From positions 1 to 64,000 of the forward strand of contig JAGWWS010000012.1 in the NCBI GenBank assembly GCA_018970255.1: a stretch of 64,000 bases of DNA, read 5' to 3'. The notes below the pieces were generated by a model that did not search any database, was not told the origin of the DNA, and saw only the letters and a program-made list of their open reading frames with translations. Below, one piece after another: positions 25,044 through 33,765 of this stretch. Position numbers and translations under genes: made by a program. Within the stretch, counting starts at the first letter, position 1. Every line of letters starts with the position of its first letter. Source of the stretch: Verrucomicrobiota bacterium (GTDB lineage Bacteria; Verrucomicrobiota; Verrucomicrobiia; Chthoniobacterales; Terrimicrobiaceae).

Positions 25044-26677
25044 AAATCGGGATACGGCAAATTCGGAATCTCTTCCGGCATCGCCGGGACAACGGTTGCG
25101 GGCTTCACGAGCGGCGAGTCTTTCGATTCCGTCTCGAATTCCCCGGGAACCGGTTGGACGCCGCCCGTCTCTGGCTCCGCAGGCTCGGGCGCCGCTTCCA
25201 CCACGCGGATGGGATAGCGTTCCTCAAGCGGCATGCGGCGCTTTGCGGCTTCGATTTCCATTTCGAGGCGCTTCTGGACCGCAGGCGTGTTCGCAAACGA
25301 CATCGCAGATTCGAAAGTCTTCACCGCCGCCCCCGGTTGCCCCGCGTCCGCCTGCGCCGCCCCGAGCGCTTCGAGGAACATGCTGTCGCCCGTCTCGCGG
25401 GCGGCTTCATGGATGGGCAGGATGGCATTCAGGATATTCGAGCGCGCATTGGCGGTGATCCCGCGAAAGAGCCGGTAGGGGTTGAGGGGCTGGCGGCGGT
25501 CGGGAAAATCGCCCCAGGCTTTATAGGGCTTGTAGAGCGGATCTCCGATCGTCACCGCCATCCACGAAAGACCGCGGATCGCCATGTGTCCGCTTTCCGC
25601 GAGCGTGAGCCCGGTCATGAGCCGGTCCTGGAACACATCGAGGTTCGCGGTGAGCGAAAGGTAGGGCTCGTAAACATTCCCCAGCGTGGCAGCCGCCCCG
25701 CGGGCGATGAGCGGGCCGCACCAATTCAGGGAAGTGCTGCGAAGTGTGCTCGCGCTGTAGGAGTGGAGGTGGACGGCCACCGCGCCGGGCTTGAATGCGA
25801 AACCCTCGGTGGCAAACGGCCCGTTCAGATCGCCAGCATACCAACCGTAGTAGAGCGCCGCTTCGGTCACGGGGAAATCGGCGGAGATCGTCTGGGGGTA
25901 GTCGTCGAAAATGACCGGCACGCCGCGCTGGCGGAGCATCTCGACGAGGTTGCGCATCCACCCGTCGCCCTCGGCGTATCCGCCGTCGGTGATGTTGCGC
26001 CCGTCGATGTATGCCCAGCCCCACAGCCCCGTTTTTTCCGCCATGATGGAATCGTCGACCATCGCGCGGACCATTGAAGCCGTGGGCGCGTCCAGCCTCG
26101 CAGGCAGGAGCAGGCCGGGCGTGACGGTTTCGTCGAGGATGGGCGTGAAGCGACCGAAATACGGGTTCGGCATCAACCCCGCGGGGGTGAAGTCCTCGAG
26201 GCCAAGCGCGGCGATTTCCCCGTCCACCGAGGCGTCGTTGCGCGAGGCAATGGCGATCGGCACGCCTTTGACATGCGTGGCGTTCCCGATCGAGGGGTCG
26301 CTGGAAATTTTCAACGGCATCCCGCGAATGAGTGCGACGAACCGGATCGTGGTGTCTGTGACGATTTGCCTGCCGTTCGAAACATTGCGGACTTTCCACC
26401 AACCTTCCCCGACCATTTTTTTGCGGAGCGGGTTCGCGATGGTGCGGTTGAAATCGGCACGCGAGATTTCCTCGGTGTTCGGGCAATCCAATCCGACAAC
26501 CTGCGCGGCGGGGATGCCGCGTTTCCCGGCATAGTATTCGGCGAGCGGTTTCGAATCGGGGTCGCCCGTATTGTAGAGGACGAGCGTGGCAGCGGCCTGG
26601 CGGTCCTGCGCGAAGAGCGCGGCGGCGGGGAGCAGCAGGGCTGCGGCGACCCTAAAAATCCAGGCGGAGGCCGTCAT
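25040..26677 (-). CDS. Secreted TIGR03790-family protein
   Basis: 545 residues from ATG 26677, with a signal peptide (IFRVAAALLLPAAALFAQ). The family pattern is clear: LVLYNTGDPDSKPLAEYYAG, KRGIPAAQVVGLDCPNTEEI and the later VRGIP-like LIRGMPLKI. TIGR03790 proteins are exported, occur in Acidobacteria, Planctomycetes and Verrucomicrobia, and have no assigned function. The C-terminal 120 residues look TPR-like (ALGAAQADAGQPGAAVKTFE) and then proline/glutamate-rich. The preferred ATG overlaps the end of the metallo-hydrolase gene by 26 bases, an unusually long overlap. The frame is open to 26839, but that part is antisense-like and lacks a signal. Confidence 0.8.
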   Translation of the reverse strand: MTASAWIFRVAAALLLPAAALFAQDRQAAATLVLYNTGDPDSKPLAEYYAGKRGIPAAQVVGLDCPNTEEISRADFNRTIANPLRKKMVGEGWWKVRNVSNGRQIVTDTTIRFVALIRGMPLKISSDPSIGNATHVKGVPIAIASRNDASVDGEIAALGLEDFTPAGLMPNPYFGRFTPILDETVTPGLLLPARLDAPTASMVRAMVDDSIMAEKTGLWGWAYIDGRNITDGGYAEGDGWMRNLVEMLRQRGVPVIFDDYPQTISADFPVTEAALYYGWYAGDLNGPFATEGFAFKPGAVAVHLHSYSASTLRSTSLNWCGPLIARGAAATLGNVYEPYLSLTANLDVFQDRLMTGLTLAESGHMAIRGLSWMAVTIGDPLYKPYKAWGDFPDRRQPLNPYRLFRGITANARSNILNAILPIHEAARETGDSMFLEALGAAQADAGQPGAAVKTFESAMSFANTPAVQKRLEMEIEAAKRRMPLEERYPIRVVEAAPEPAEPETGGVQPVPGEFETESKDSPLVKPATVVPAMPEEIPNLPYPDL

Positions 26678-27425
26678 AGGCGAGTTGGATTCCGTCCGGG
26701 AGCGAGGCTTCCGTTTCGGCGTGCCCGAGTTCGTGGCACATGTGGATGAAGTAGGTTTTGGCGGCACCGATCCGGCGCGCGGCTTCGATGGCACCCTGGA
26801 CCGTGAAATGGGTCGAGTGGGCGTTGTGGCGCAGGGCATCGATCACAAGGACCTCGGCACCGCGCGCGGCTTCCTCGGCTTCGGGCGGCACGCCGGCGCA
26901 ATCGGTGTAATACGCAAAAAGCCGCTTCCCGTTTTTTTCAAAGACGAACCCGTTCGTGACCATGCGCCCGTGGGGAAGTTCGACGGGAACCACGCGCAGC
27001 CTGCCGAGTTCGAACGGGCCCTCGATGGTTCGCGGCGAAGGGCGGACATAGTTCGGGAATTTCGAGGAGCCATCGAAGGCATATTCAAAAACCCGGCGGA
27101 GCGCAGAAAGGGTCGCGGGCGAACCGAAGACCGGCATGTCTTTTTTTTCCAATTCGCAAAAGCGCCGCAGGTCGTCGAACCCGAGGATGTGGTCCACATG
27201 CGAGTGCGTGTAGATGACCGCATCGAGCCGCGAGATGCCCTCGCGAAGGCATTGGGTGCGGAAGTCGGGGGTCGTGTCCACTGCGATGGAGATGTCGGGC
27301 GCCTGGATGTGCACCGCCGTGCGCAGGCGGCGGTCGCGGGCGTCGCTGGAATGGCAAACGGCGCAGCCGCAGCCGATCACCGGGATGCCGTGCGAGGTGC
27401 CGGTCCCCAGGAATGTAACCTCCAT
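26652..27425 (-). CDS. MBL-fold metallo-hydrolase (PhnP-like)
   Basis: 257 residues from ATG 27425 (MEVTFLGTGTSHGIP). The beta-lactamase-fold metal motif is YTHSHVDHILG (HxHxDH), with further ligands in VVPVELPHGRM, FAYYTDCAG and the C-terminal FIHMCHELGHAE. GCGCAVCHSSDARDRR near residues 18-35 is the cysteine-rich segment typical of PhnP-like phosphodiesterases (cyclic phosphate ester hydrolases). The true substrate is unknown, and no phosphonate genes are nearby. The gene is divergent from recN with 45 bases between start codons. Confidence 0.83.
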   Translation of the reverse strand: MEVTFLGTGTSHGIPVIGCGCAVCHSSDARDRRLRTAVHIQAPDISIAVDTTPDFRTQCLREGISRLDAVIYTHSHVDHILGFDDLRRFCELEKKDMPVFGSPATLSALRRVFEYAFDGSSKFPNYVRPSPRTIEGPFELGRLRVVPVELPHGRMVTNGFVFEKNGKRLFAYYTDCAGVPPEAEEAARGAEVLVIDALRHNAHSTHFTVQGAIEAARRIGAAKTYFIHMCHELGHAETEASLPDGIQLAYDGLRLDF

Positions 27426-27436
27426 GTCCCGCATTC

Positions 27437-27464
27437 TTGGAATCGCGGCGGAGCGTGGCATACT
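27437..27464 (+). promoter_or_regulatory. Possible promoter for recN
   Basis: TTGGAA at 27437-27442 and CATACT at 27459-27464 are spaced 16 bases apart and each match 4 of 6 consensus positions. Transcription would begin about base 27471, the A of the recN ATG, implying a leaderless message. Weak evidence, by eye only. Confidence 0.25.
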
Positions 27465-27470
27465 CGCCCC

Positions 27471-29138
27471 ATGTCCGCAACGCTGGTATCCCTTCGCATC
27501 AAGAACCTCGCGCTCGTCGAGGAGATGTTGTGGGAACCTCCGGGCGGATTCGTGGCGGTGACCGGCGAGACGGGAGCAGGCAAATCAGTGATCCTCGGCG
27601 CCGTGAAATTGCTGCTCGGCGAGCGGGCGGACAAATCGGTGGTCCGGTCCGGCTCGGAACAATGCATCGTGGAAGGCGTGTTCCAAGTGCCCGGGGATTC
27701 CCCGGCACACGCGGTCCTTGAAAATGCGGGCGCCGAGCCGTGCGAGGAGGGCGCGCTGATTGTGAAACGCACGGTGCCGGCGGCGGGTTCGGGGCGGCAG
27801 TTCGTCAACGGCTCCGCCTGCACGCTGGGATTGCTGCAGGAACTCGGCGACATGCTGGTCGACCTGCACGGACCCCACGACCACCAGAGCCTTTTTTCCA
27901 AGGACCGCCAACTCGCCCTGCTCGACCATTTCGCCGGCGCCACGGAACTCCGCGCCGCACACGCAAATCTCCGCAGCGCTTGGCAAAGCCTCGTCGCCGA
28001 GCGCGACAGGATTTCCGCAAACTCGGAAGCCATCGCCCGCGAGATGGAACTCCTCGAGCACCAGACCGCCGAAATCGACGGAGCCGCCCTGCGCGAGGGC
28101 GAGGAGGAGGAACTCGTCGAGCGCCAGCGCGCCGCCGCGAACTCCAAACGCATCTGCGAACTCTGCTCGCAACTCTCCGCGCTGCTCGGCGATTCCGAGG
28201 ATTCGATCCCGTCGAAGTGGTTCGATGTGGCGAGGGTCGCGCGCGAACTCCAGCGCCTCGATGCCCGCACGGAATCGCTCGGCGCCGCCGCGCTCTCAAT
28301 ATCGGACTCGATCCGTGACCTCGCCTCCGAAGTCGACCGCCACGCTTTGTCCATCGATGCCGACCCACGAAGCCTTGCCGCGATGGACGAACGACTCGAT
28401 ACGATCCAAACACTCAAAAGGAAATATGGAGCCTCGGTGGCGGCAGTCCTGGATTTCGGCGCGAAGGCAGCGGAACGGCTCTCCACGCTGAAATCCGCCA
28501 CAGACACCGAAGGCGGGCTCGAAGCCCGGATCGAATCCGCCCACGCGGAACTCCTCGCCGCCGCAAAAAAACTTTCCGCCGCCCGCCGCAAAGCCGCCCC
28601 TAAACTGGAAAAGCTCGTCCAATCCAGCCTCGCGGACCTCGGCTTCGCGAAAGCCGGATTTTCCATTGCGATCACCGACTCCCCCGCCGAGTCGCCCTCG
28701 GGCGCGGAGTCCGTCGAATTCCTTTTCTCCCCCAACCCCGGCGAGCCCGAGCGCCCGCTCCGCGCCATCGCCTCGAGCGGCGAAATCTCGCGCGTCATGC
28801 TCGCGCTGAAAACCGCGATCACCTCGAACGACAGCGTGCCGATCCTGATCTTCGACGAGATCGATGCGAATGTCGGCGGCGAGGTCGGCTCGAAGGTCGG
28901 GCGCAAATTGAAGGAACTCTCCGGGCGCCACCAGGTCTTCTGCATCACCCACCTTCCCCAGGTCGCCGCTTTTGCGGGTTCACACTTCCTCGTTCGGAAA
29001 GACACTTCGGGAAAGAGGACGACGACGAACCTCGAAGCCGCATCCGGTCCCGCCCGCGAGGCAGAGGTCGCCCGCATGCTCGGCGGAGGTGGGGAGTCCG
29101 CCCTGCGCCATGCGAGGAGCCTCTTGGAAGCAAAATAA
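27471..29138 (+). CDS. recN: DNA repair protein RecN
   Basis: 555 residues, normal RecN size. SMC-like ATPase that helps repair double-strand breaks. It starts with LVSLRIKNLALVEEM, the family's typical opening. Walker A is VTGETGAGKSVILGA, Q-loop-like DLHGPHDHQSLF follows, then a coiled-coil middle (residues about 160-370). The C-terminal signature is IASSGEISRVMLALKT, Walker B is ILIFDEIDANVGGEV, and the H-loop is FCITHLPQVAAFA. The long open frame upstream of ATG 27471 is antisense to the metallo-hydrolase gene and is not used. No LexA-like operator was recognised. Confidence 0.95.
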   Translation: MSATLVSLRIKNLALVEEMLWEPPGGFVAVTGETGAGKSVILGAVKLLLGERADKSVVRSGSEQCIVEGVFQVPGDSPAHAVLENAGAEPCEEGALIVKRTVPAAGSGRQFVNGSACTLGLLQELGDMLVDLHGPHDHQSLFSKDRQLALLDHFAGATELRAAHANLRSAWQSLVAERDRISANSEAIAREMELLEHQTAEIDGAALREGEEEELVERQRAAANSKRICELCSQLSALLGDSEDSIPSKWFDVARVARELQRLDARTESLGAAALSISDSIRDLASEVDRHALSIDADPRSLAAMDERLDTIQTLKRKYGASVAAVLDFGAKAAERLSTLKSATDTEGGLEARIESAHAELLAAAKKLSAARRKAAPKLEKLVQSSLADLGFAKAGFSIAITDSPAESPSGAESVEFLFSPNPGEPERPLRAIASSGEISRVMLALKTAITSNDSVPILIFDEIDANVGGEVGSKVGRKLKELSGRHQVFCITHLPQVAAFAGSHFLVRKDTSGKRTTTNLEAASGPAREAEVARMLGGGGESALRHARSLLEAK

Positions 29139-29183
29139 CCCTTTCGCCCAAAGGAATCCGCGCTTATCGATTCCCCTGCCACC

Positions 29184-30746
29184 GTGGAAAAACCGATACC
29201 CAACCGCGCAACAACCCCCGAGGCGCTCCGCGAAAAGGAGGACGCAGTCGAACGCGACCTGCGAGGATTGCGCCAGTGGCGCTTGCGGGCCGAGGGGGCC
29301 ATTGAATCCTCGGGCCACATCCTCCGCGAGTGGGACACGGCGCGCGATGAATCGCTTTATTGCGGCGCGATGGAATCGATCCTCGGCATCTACCCGCACG
29401 AGATGTCGGGCACTTTCGAAACCTGGGCCGCCCTGATCCACCCGGACGACCGCCCCGGCTACCGCCGCGAGATCCAGCGCGTCCTCACCGAGGGTGGACC
29501 CTTCCAGGTCGAATACCGCGCCAAGCGCCGCAACGGCCAATACATCCAACTCCTCGAGCGAGGGTATTTCATCAGCCAACTCCAGGGCACCACCCCCGTG
29601 CTTTCATCGATGATCACGGATGTCTCGGAACTCCGCGAACTCGAATCCCGCTTGCGCCAAGCCCAGCGCGTCGAAGCCTTCAGTCAGCTCACGGGCGGCG
29701 TTGCACACGATTTCAACAACATGCTTTCCGTGGTCGTGGGCTACACCCAAATCCTGCTCGAGGACATTCCTGCGGATGACGACCGGCGGACATTTCTCGC
29801 GGAGATCGAGAAAGCCGCCATGCGAGCCTCGTCGCTCACGAACCAACTCCTCGCCTTCACCAAGCCGGCCACCGTCCGTCGCGCCTCGGTTCAAGCAAAC
29901 GATGTTCTCAATGATGTCTCGAAAATGCTGCGCCGACTCCTCGGGGAGCAAATCACCCTGGAACTCAAAACCGGCGACCAAATCTGGCCGATCCAAGTGG
30001 ATCGCGCTCAACTCGAACAAGTGCTCATCAACCTCGCCGCCGCCTCGCGCGAGTCGATGCCCGGCGGCGGATCACTGACACTCTCCACCTCGAATGAAAC
30101 CATCGCGGAGGCTCGCAGTGTCGGCCACGAGCAACTGCCGCCCGGCCGCTATGTCTGCGTTCGAATTCTCCTCGAACCCGAATCCGGCCGTGCGGGTTCC
30201 AAGGCATTTGAAAAAAAACGTGGTGTCTCGGCTGCCGCAGACACGATCGAAAAGAACGATGGCGTCTTTGCCGTCCTGCCTGCGGATGATGGCAGGATCA
30301 TGATCGAGCTCTATTTGCCGAGCGCTGCCGAGTCCGAGAAACCCAAGCTTAAAAAGCCAGCTCCCAGCACGGCTCCAAAATCTGCAAAGATTCTTTTGGT
30401 GGAAGACGACACCGCCATGCGCCAACTGGCGAAAATCGTTCTCTCCCGTCTTGGCCATCAGGTGATCGAGGCGGTCGATGGCGAAAACGCACTGGAGATT
30501 CTCAGCGGGCCCCAACCTCTTCACCCCGATCTGATCATCACCGACATCGTCATGCCGCGAATGGGTGGAATCGAATTGGCAAAAAAGGTTTCGAATTTGT
30601 TTCCCGACACTCCGGTGCTCCTGGCGACCGGATATCCGGAGCAAGAGGCCGTGGCGACCTCCACGGCACCGCAATTCGAGTTGCTGAGAAAGCCCTTCGC
30701 CGTGGGCGACCTGATTTCGAAGGTCGGCGCGTTGCTCGACTCCTGA
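29184..30746 (+). CDS. Hybrid sensor kinase with PAS, H-box, degenerate ATPase and receiver domain
   Basis: 520 residues from GTG 29184. Order: coiled N-terminus; PAS_3-like domain (residues about 50-148, with MSGTFETWAALIHPDD); dimerisation/H-box QLTGGVAHDFNNMLSVVVGY with His175; ATPase-like region (240-380); receiver 402-520 with Asp454 in IITDIVMPRMGG and Lys in LLRKPF. The N-box reads NLAAASRESMPGGG, where active kinases have NLAVNARDAM, so the metal-binding Asn is Ala287. The G1 (DxGxGM), F and G2 (GxGLGL) boxes cannot be found; only the final strand IMIELYLP fits. The phospho-acceptor His and receiver Asp remain. It likely relays or accepts phosphate rather than autophosphorylating. Convergent with the next gene (3 bases apart). 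Confidence 0.82.
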   Translation: MEKPIPNRATTPEALREKEDAVERDLRGLRQWRLRAEGAIESSGHILREWDTARDESLYCGAMESILGIYPHEMSGTFETWAALIHPDDRPGYRREIQRVLTEGGPFQVEYRAKRRNGQYIQLLERGYFISQLQGTTPVLSSMITDVSELRELESRLRQAQRVEAFSQLTGGVAHDFNNMLSVVVGYTQILLEDIPADDDRRTFLAEIEKAAMRASSLTNQLLAFTKPATVRRASVQANDVLNDVSKMLRRLLGEQITLELKTGDQIWPIQVDRAQLEQVLINLAAASRESMPGGGSLTLSTSNETIAEARSVGHEQLPPGRYVCVRILLEPESGRAGSKAFEKKRGVSAAADTIEKNDGVFAVLPADDGRIMIELYLPSAAESEKPKLKKPAPSTAPKSAKILLVEDDTAMRQLAKIVLSRLGHQVIEAVDGENALEILSGPQPLHPDLIITDIVMPRMGGIELAKKVSNLFPDTPVLLATGYPEQEAVATSTAPQFELLRKPFAVGDLISKVGALLDS

Positions 30747-30749
30747 GCC

Positions 30750-32009
30750 TCAGCAGTAAACGAGCAACTGGCGCGGCAGGGCGGAACTCAGGTTGAAATT
30801 CCGGATTTTCTTAATCGAGTTTTCGTCGAGGTGATATCCCTCGGCAACGATCAGCACCCCGGTCGGGCTGTAAATTCCGCTCGCGAGTTGCATACCCACA
30901 TCGAGTTCATCGACCATCACTTCACGCACGAGGCGCGGGAGCGGCGAGGCTTGGGCACAGCGCAGGAAGAGCCTTACGGCATCGGGATCGAAAACGGTTC
31001 CGCTTTGCTCGAGAATCCGGTCGACCGCCTGTTCGTGCGGCAACCCGCAGGTGACGTAGTAAACCACCACCGCCAGGCAGCGTGCGGTCCAAGGAATCAT
31101 TTCGCCCGCCAAGCCGTCCGGGAAGCCCTTTCCGTCGAATCTCTCGTGGTGCGCGCGGATCGTGTCGCCGACCGGTTTCAGCAAATCCACGAACGAGGCG
31201 AGCGTTTGCCCATGGATCGTATGGTTAAGGAAAACCGTCTTCAGCTCCGGCGCCATGTCCTCAGAGTTCGATTGCACCACATTCATAAACCCGGTGGGCA
31301 CTGCCGAAAGGCCGATGTCGTAAAGTCGCGCACTCACATCGAGCACGTGCTTTTGTTCGTCGTTGAAATAATGCGTATCCGCCATCGTCGCGCAGATCTT
31401 CGTAGCGGCATCGGCCTGTTCGCCGAGGAGCGGATTGAAAGTGGTGAGGATGCGGTGGCAGAGCTCGAGTGAGCGGCTGAAGTTTGTCTTTAGAGCATCG
31501 TGGGAGATGTCGATCTCGCGCTTGCTGGCCTCGAGCATTTTGACCTGCTTCTCGAGCTGCGCGTTGGCATCGGAGAGCCGCTGATTGAGGTCTTTCGAGG
31601 TTTTTTCCAAAGCGCTGTTCGACTCGATGAGCTCGAACCGCTGAACCGCATTGTGCAAGGTCGCGACCATCTCTGCCGAGATCCATGGCTTTGTGACAAA
31701 GCGGAAAATTTCTCCGCTGTTCACCGCGGCAGTCACCACATCGAGCGACTTGATGCCAGTGATGAGGATGCGGGATGCGGCTGGCTGAATTTGCGCGAAG
31801 CGGCTGAGAAGTTCGGCCCCCATCATTTCCGGCATGTTGTGGTCGGCGATGACCACGGCGAATTTCTTCTCCACCGCGAGCTTGAGCGCCTCCTCGGGAC
31901 TCGCGGTGCCGAAGAATTGATACCCGGCTCGAGTGACCAGATCTTCGAGGACCTTGAGGATCAAAGGATCGTCATCGATGGAGAGAATGGCTCGGGAGGA
32001 TGGGTTCAT
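30750..32009 (-). CDS. Response regulator with receiver and degenerate HD-GYP output domain
   Basis: 419 residues. Receiver domain in residues 1-125 with IDDDP, phospho-acceptor Asp56 in VVIADHNMPEMMG and Lys107 in FVTKPW. A coiled coil spans 125-180. The C-terminal HD-GYP-like domain keeps HHERFDGKGFPDGL (HHExxDGxGYP, Tyr to Phe), but the HD pair reads YD in ARLYDIGLSAVP. One metal ligand of the c-di-GMP phosphodiesterase site is thus missing. It may bind c-di-GMP or signal through protein contacts instead of hydrolysing it; this is inference. It starts 6 bases downstream of the stop of the small kinase-like gene. Confidence 0.85.
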   Translation of the reverse strand: MNPSSRAILSIDDDPLILKVLEDLVTRAGYQFFGTASPEEALKLAVEKKFAVVIADHNMPEMMGAELLSRFAQIQPAASRILITGIKSLDVVTAAVNSGEIFRFVTKPWISAEMVATLHNAVQRFELIESNSALEKTSKDLNQRLSDANAQLEKQVKMLEASKREIDISHDALKTNFSRSLELCHRILTTFNPLLGEQADAATKICATMADTHYFNDEQKHVLDVSARLYDIGLSAVPTGFMNVVQSNSEDMAPELKTVFLNHTIHGQTLASFVDLLKPVGDTIRAHHERFDGKGFPDGLAGEMIPWTARCLAVVVYYVTCGLPHEQAVDRILEQSGTVFDPDAVRLFLRCAQASPLPRLVREVMVDELDVGMQLASGIYSPTGVLIVAEGYHLDENSIKKIRNFNLSSALPRQLLVYC

Positions 32010-32015
32010 AAGTGG

Positions 32016-32771
32016 CTAGGCTTGGAGGTCGTAGATCGGAAGCACAAGCATAATTTTGCTGCTGCTACGATCGGCGCCAGGGCAAATCGCAACGCGACCA
32101 CCGAATGCCGCGCAGATCACCTCCACGTTCTTGAGCGAGATGTCGCCCGGAGTGGCGCAGAAAAGAAACTCGTCGATTTCCTCGGTGGTTTCCGCAAGGC
32201 ACGGGATTGAGATTTCAACGGCAGCAAATCCGCCTTTTTCACCAGTCGCCTTCGAGACTTCTTCGGGACCGAGGATCGCCAGCCGGATGTCGTTTTTTCC
32301 AGCGGGGAACAACCCGCGAAGCCGCGCTGCCATGGTGAGGAGCGCCACACGAAAGGGAAACTCCGCAGTGCGGACATGAATCGTTTGGGAGCTGGGAGTG
32401 AGGTTGATTTTCGAAGTTTTCGGGAAAACGATCCTCATCAAATCCAACTGACCGGCGACCAGCGCCTCGAGATCGTGGTAGCTGACTTCCCTCTCGGCCG
32501 AATTCAGCTGAATCTGCGTGGCTCGCCCGAGGATCTCCTTGATGCGTTCGACGCCGCGGTTGATTTCCTTGATCAACTCGATGGCGTGGCTCGAGGGGTC
32601 GAGAGCTTCCTGGCAACCCTCCAGGTTGAAGTAGATTCCAGTGAGAATGTTGTTCACCTCATGAATCAGTCCCGGCGAGAGTTCCGAATTCAACTCATTC
32701 GAGAGGCGCTTAAGAAGGAGTTGGGACTCGTCAATCTCCTCGCGGGAGGGATGGTTGGTTGAGGACGCCAT
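32016..32771 (-). CDS. Histidine-kinase-like protein with H-box but no recognisable ATP-binding motifs
   Basis: 251 residues from ATG 32771. ELSPGLIHEVNNILTGIYFN, with His37, is an H-box of the type found in sensor kinases. The region after it has the layout of a GHKL ATPase domain, with the last strand KIMLVLPIYD. The N-box position (FRVALLTMAARLRG) has no Asn, and G1, F and G2 boxes are absent. So it probably serves as a phosphotransfer or scaffold protein for the adjacent receiver/HD-GYP protein. Calling it a kinase would overstate it. The open frame extends to 32837, but ATG 32771 (MASSTNHPSREE) gives a cleaner soluble start. Confidence 0.65.
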   Translation of the reverse strand: MASSTNHPSREEIDESQLLLKRLSNELNSELSPGLIHEVNNILTGIYFNLEGCQEALDPSSHAIELIKEINRGVERIKEILGRATQIQLNSAEREVSYHDLEALVAGQLDLMRIVFPKTSKINLTPSSQTIHVRTAEFPFRVALLTMAARLRGLFPAGKNDIRLAILGPEEVSKATGEKGGFAAVEISIPCLAETTEEIDEFLFCATPGDISLKNVEVICAAFGGRVAICPGADRSSSKIMLVLPIYDLQA

Positions 32772-32886
32772 CAGATGTTTGGATGCATTCCGCGTGTCGG
32801 GCAAAGGGGGAAGGTAGGCACGCACAAATACCGCCAAAAGTGCGGCCTCAACTCAAGTAGTATTCCTCCCAGCGCAGCGAAAATCC

Positions 32887-33651
32887 TCACCGGTTGGTCA
32901 CCGGAGGAGGTGGCGGGGGCGCCAGCGAAGCGAAGGCTTCGTGCGCCACGAACATCGCGAAGAGTCTCGGAGATTGGAGAACGATTTGATTCCCGCTCGC
33001 GTAGTCCCGGGTTTGTCCCTTCGGAATCGTCGGGCTGATGTAGCCCATCTTCAGGCTGGAGTCGGCGAATTGCGAAGCGAGCGCCGCCACATCGGGCTCG
33101 GCCGCATCCAAGACCCCGTCGGCCATCCACAGGATTTCCATATTCGAAAGGTCGACGATTTTCGCACGAACACCGATCGCCATTGGCCGGTAAGGACGGA
33201 AGAGCGTGAAATCAATAAACATCACCGCATTCGCGGCATACTTTTGGCGCAGGGCAGTGACCAAATGCTGTGGCAAGACCTCGGTGGACGAAATCGACTC
33301 CCGGTTGATCAACTTCATCATTTCCGGCCTGCTGACTTGCACGATCTCGTATTTGACGACCTTCGAAAGCTCTCCGCGGAAGACCCCATCCATGTCGCGC
33401 TGGGTTTCATTGACCGGCCTGACCGCATCCACAGGCAAAATCGCCAATCTCCGCATCCCCGCGGGCCAGTTGATGGCAGATGGCGGGGCTTGGGGAACCT
33501 GCTGAACTTGTTTTATGCGCCCCGATTTGTCGTGCACGGCGCGCTCGGTTTGATTCGAGCAGGCGCTAACGAGAATACAGGATGCGAAAAAAACGCCTCG
33601 GGTGAGATGGGCAAATCGGGTCGACATACACCGATTCGCAGCAATTTTCAT
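32887..33651 (-). CDS. Lipoprotein with CsgG/LpoB-like periplasmic domain
   Basis: 254 residues from ATG 33651, or 246 from ATG 33627 (MSTRFAHL). The signal peptide ends in a lipobox, SCILVSACSNQ. The soluble part begins AGMRRLAILPVDAV and continues with YEIVQVSRPEMMKLI, LRQKYAANAVMFIDFTLFRPYRP and AKIVDLSNMEILWMADGVLDA. This order of strands resembles CsgG/LpoB/FlgT-like lipoproteins, which sense or assemble envelope structures. The match is structural guesswork from pattern. It ends in a proline run (LAPPPPPPVTNR). It is divergent from the next lipoprotein gene by 114 bases, where nothing else was recognised. Confidence 0.55.
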   Translation of the reverse strand: MKIAANRCMSTRFAHLTRGVFFASCILVSACSNQTERAVHDKSGRIKQVQQVPQAPPSAINWPAGMRRLAILPVDAVRPVNETQRDMDGVFRGELSKVVKYEIVQVSRPEMMKLINRESISSTEVLPQHLVTALRQKYAANAVMFIDFTLFRPYRPMAIGVRAKIVDLSNMEILWMADGVLDAAEPDVAALASQFADSSLKMGYISPTIPKGQTRDYASGNQIVLQSPRLFAMFVAHEAFASLAPPPPPPVTNR

Positions 33652-33765
33652 GCCTCATGCAAAAACCAGTCAAGAAAAGCTCCGCCTGGAACTTTGCAGG
33701 ATTTCTTTCCTTGCGGCATTCCGGAAAAGGGTTAAGTTTTCGGTGTTTTGTTCGATAGGAAAGAC

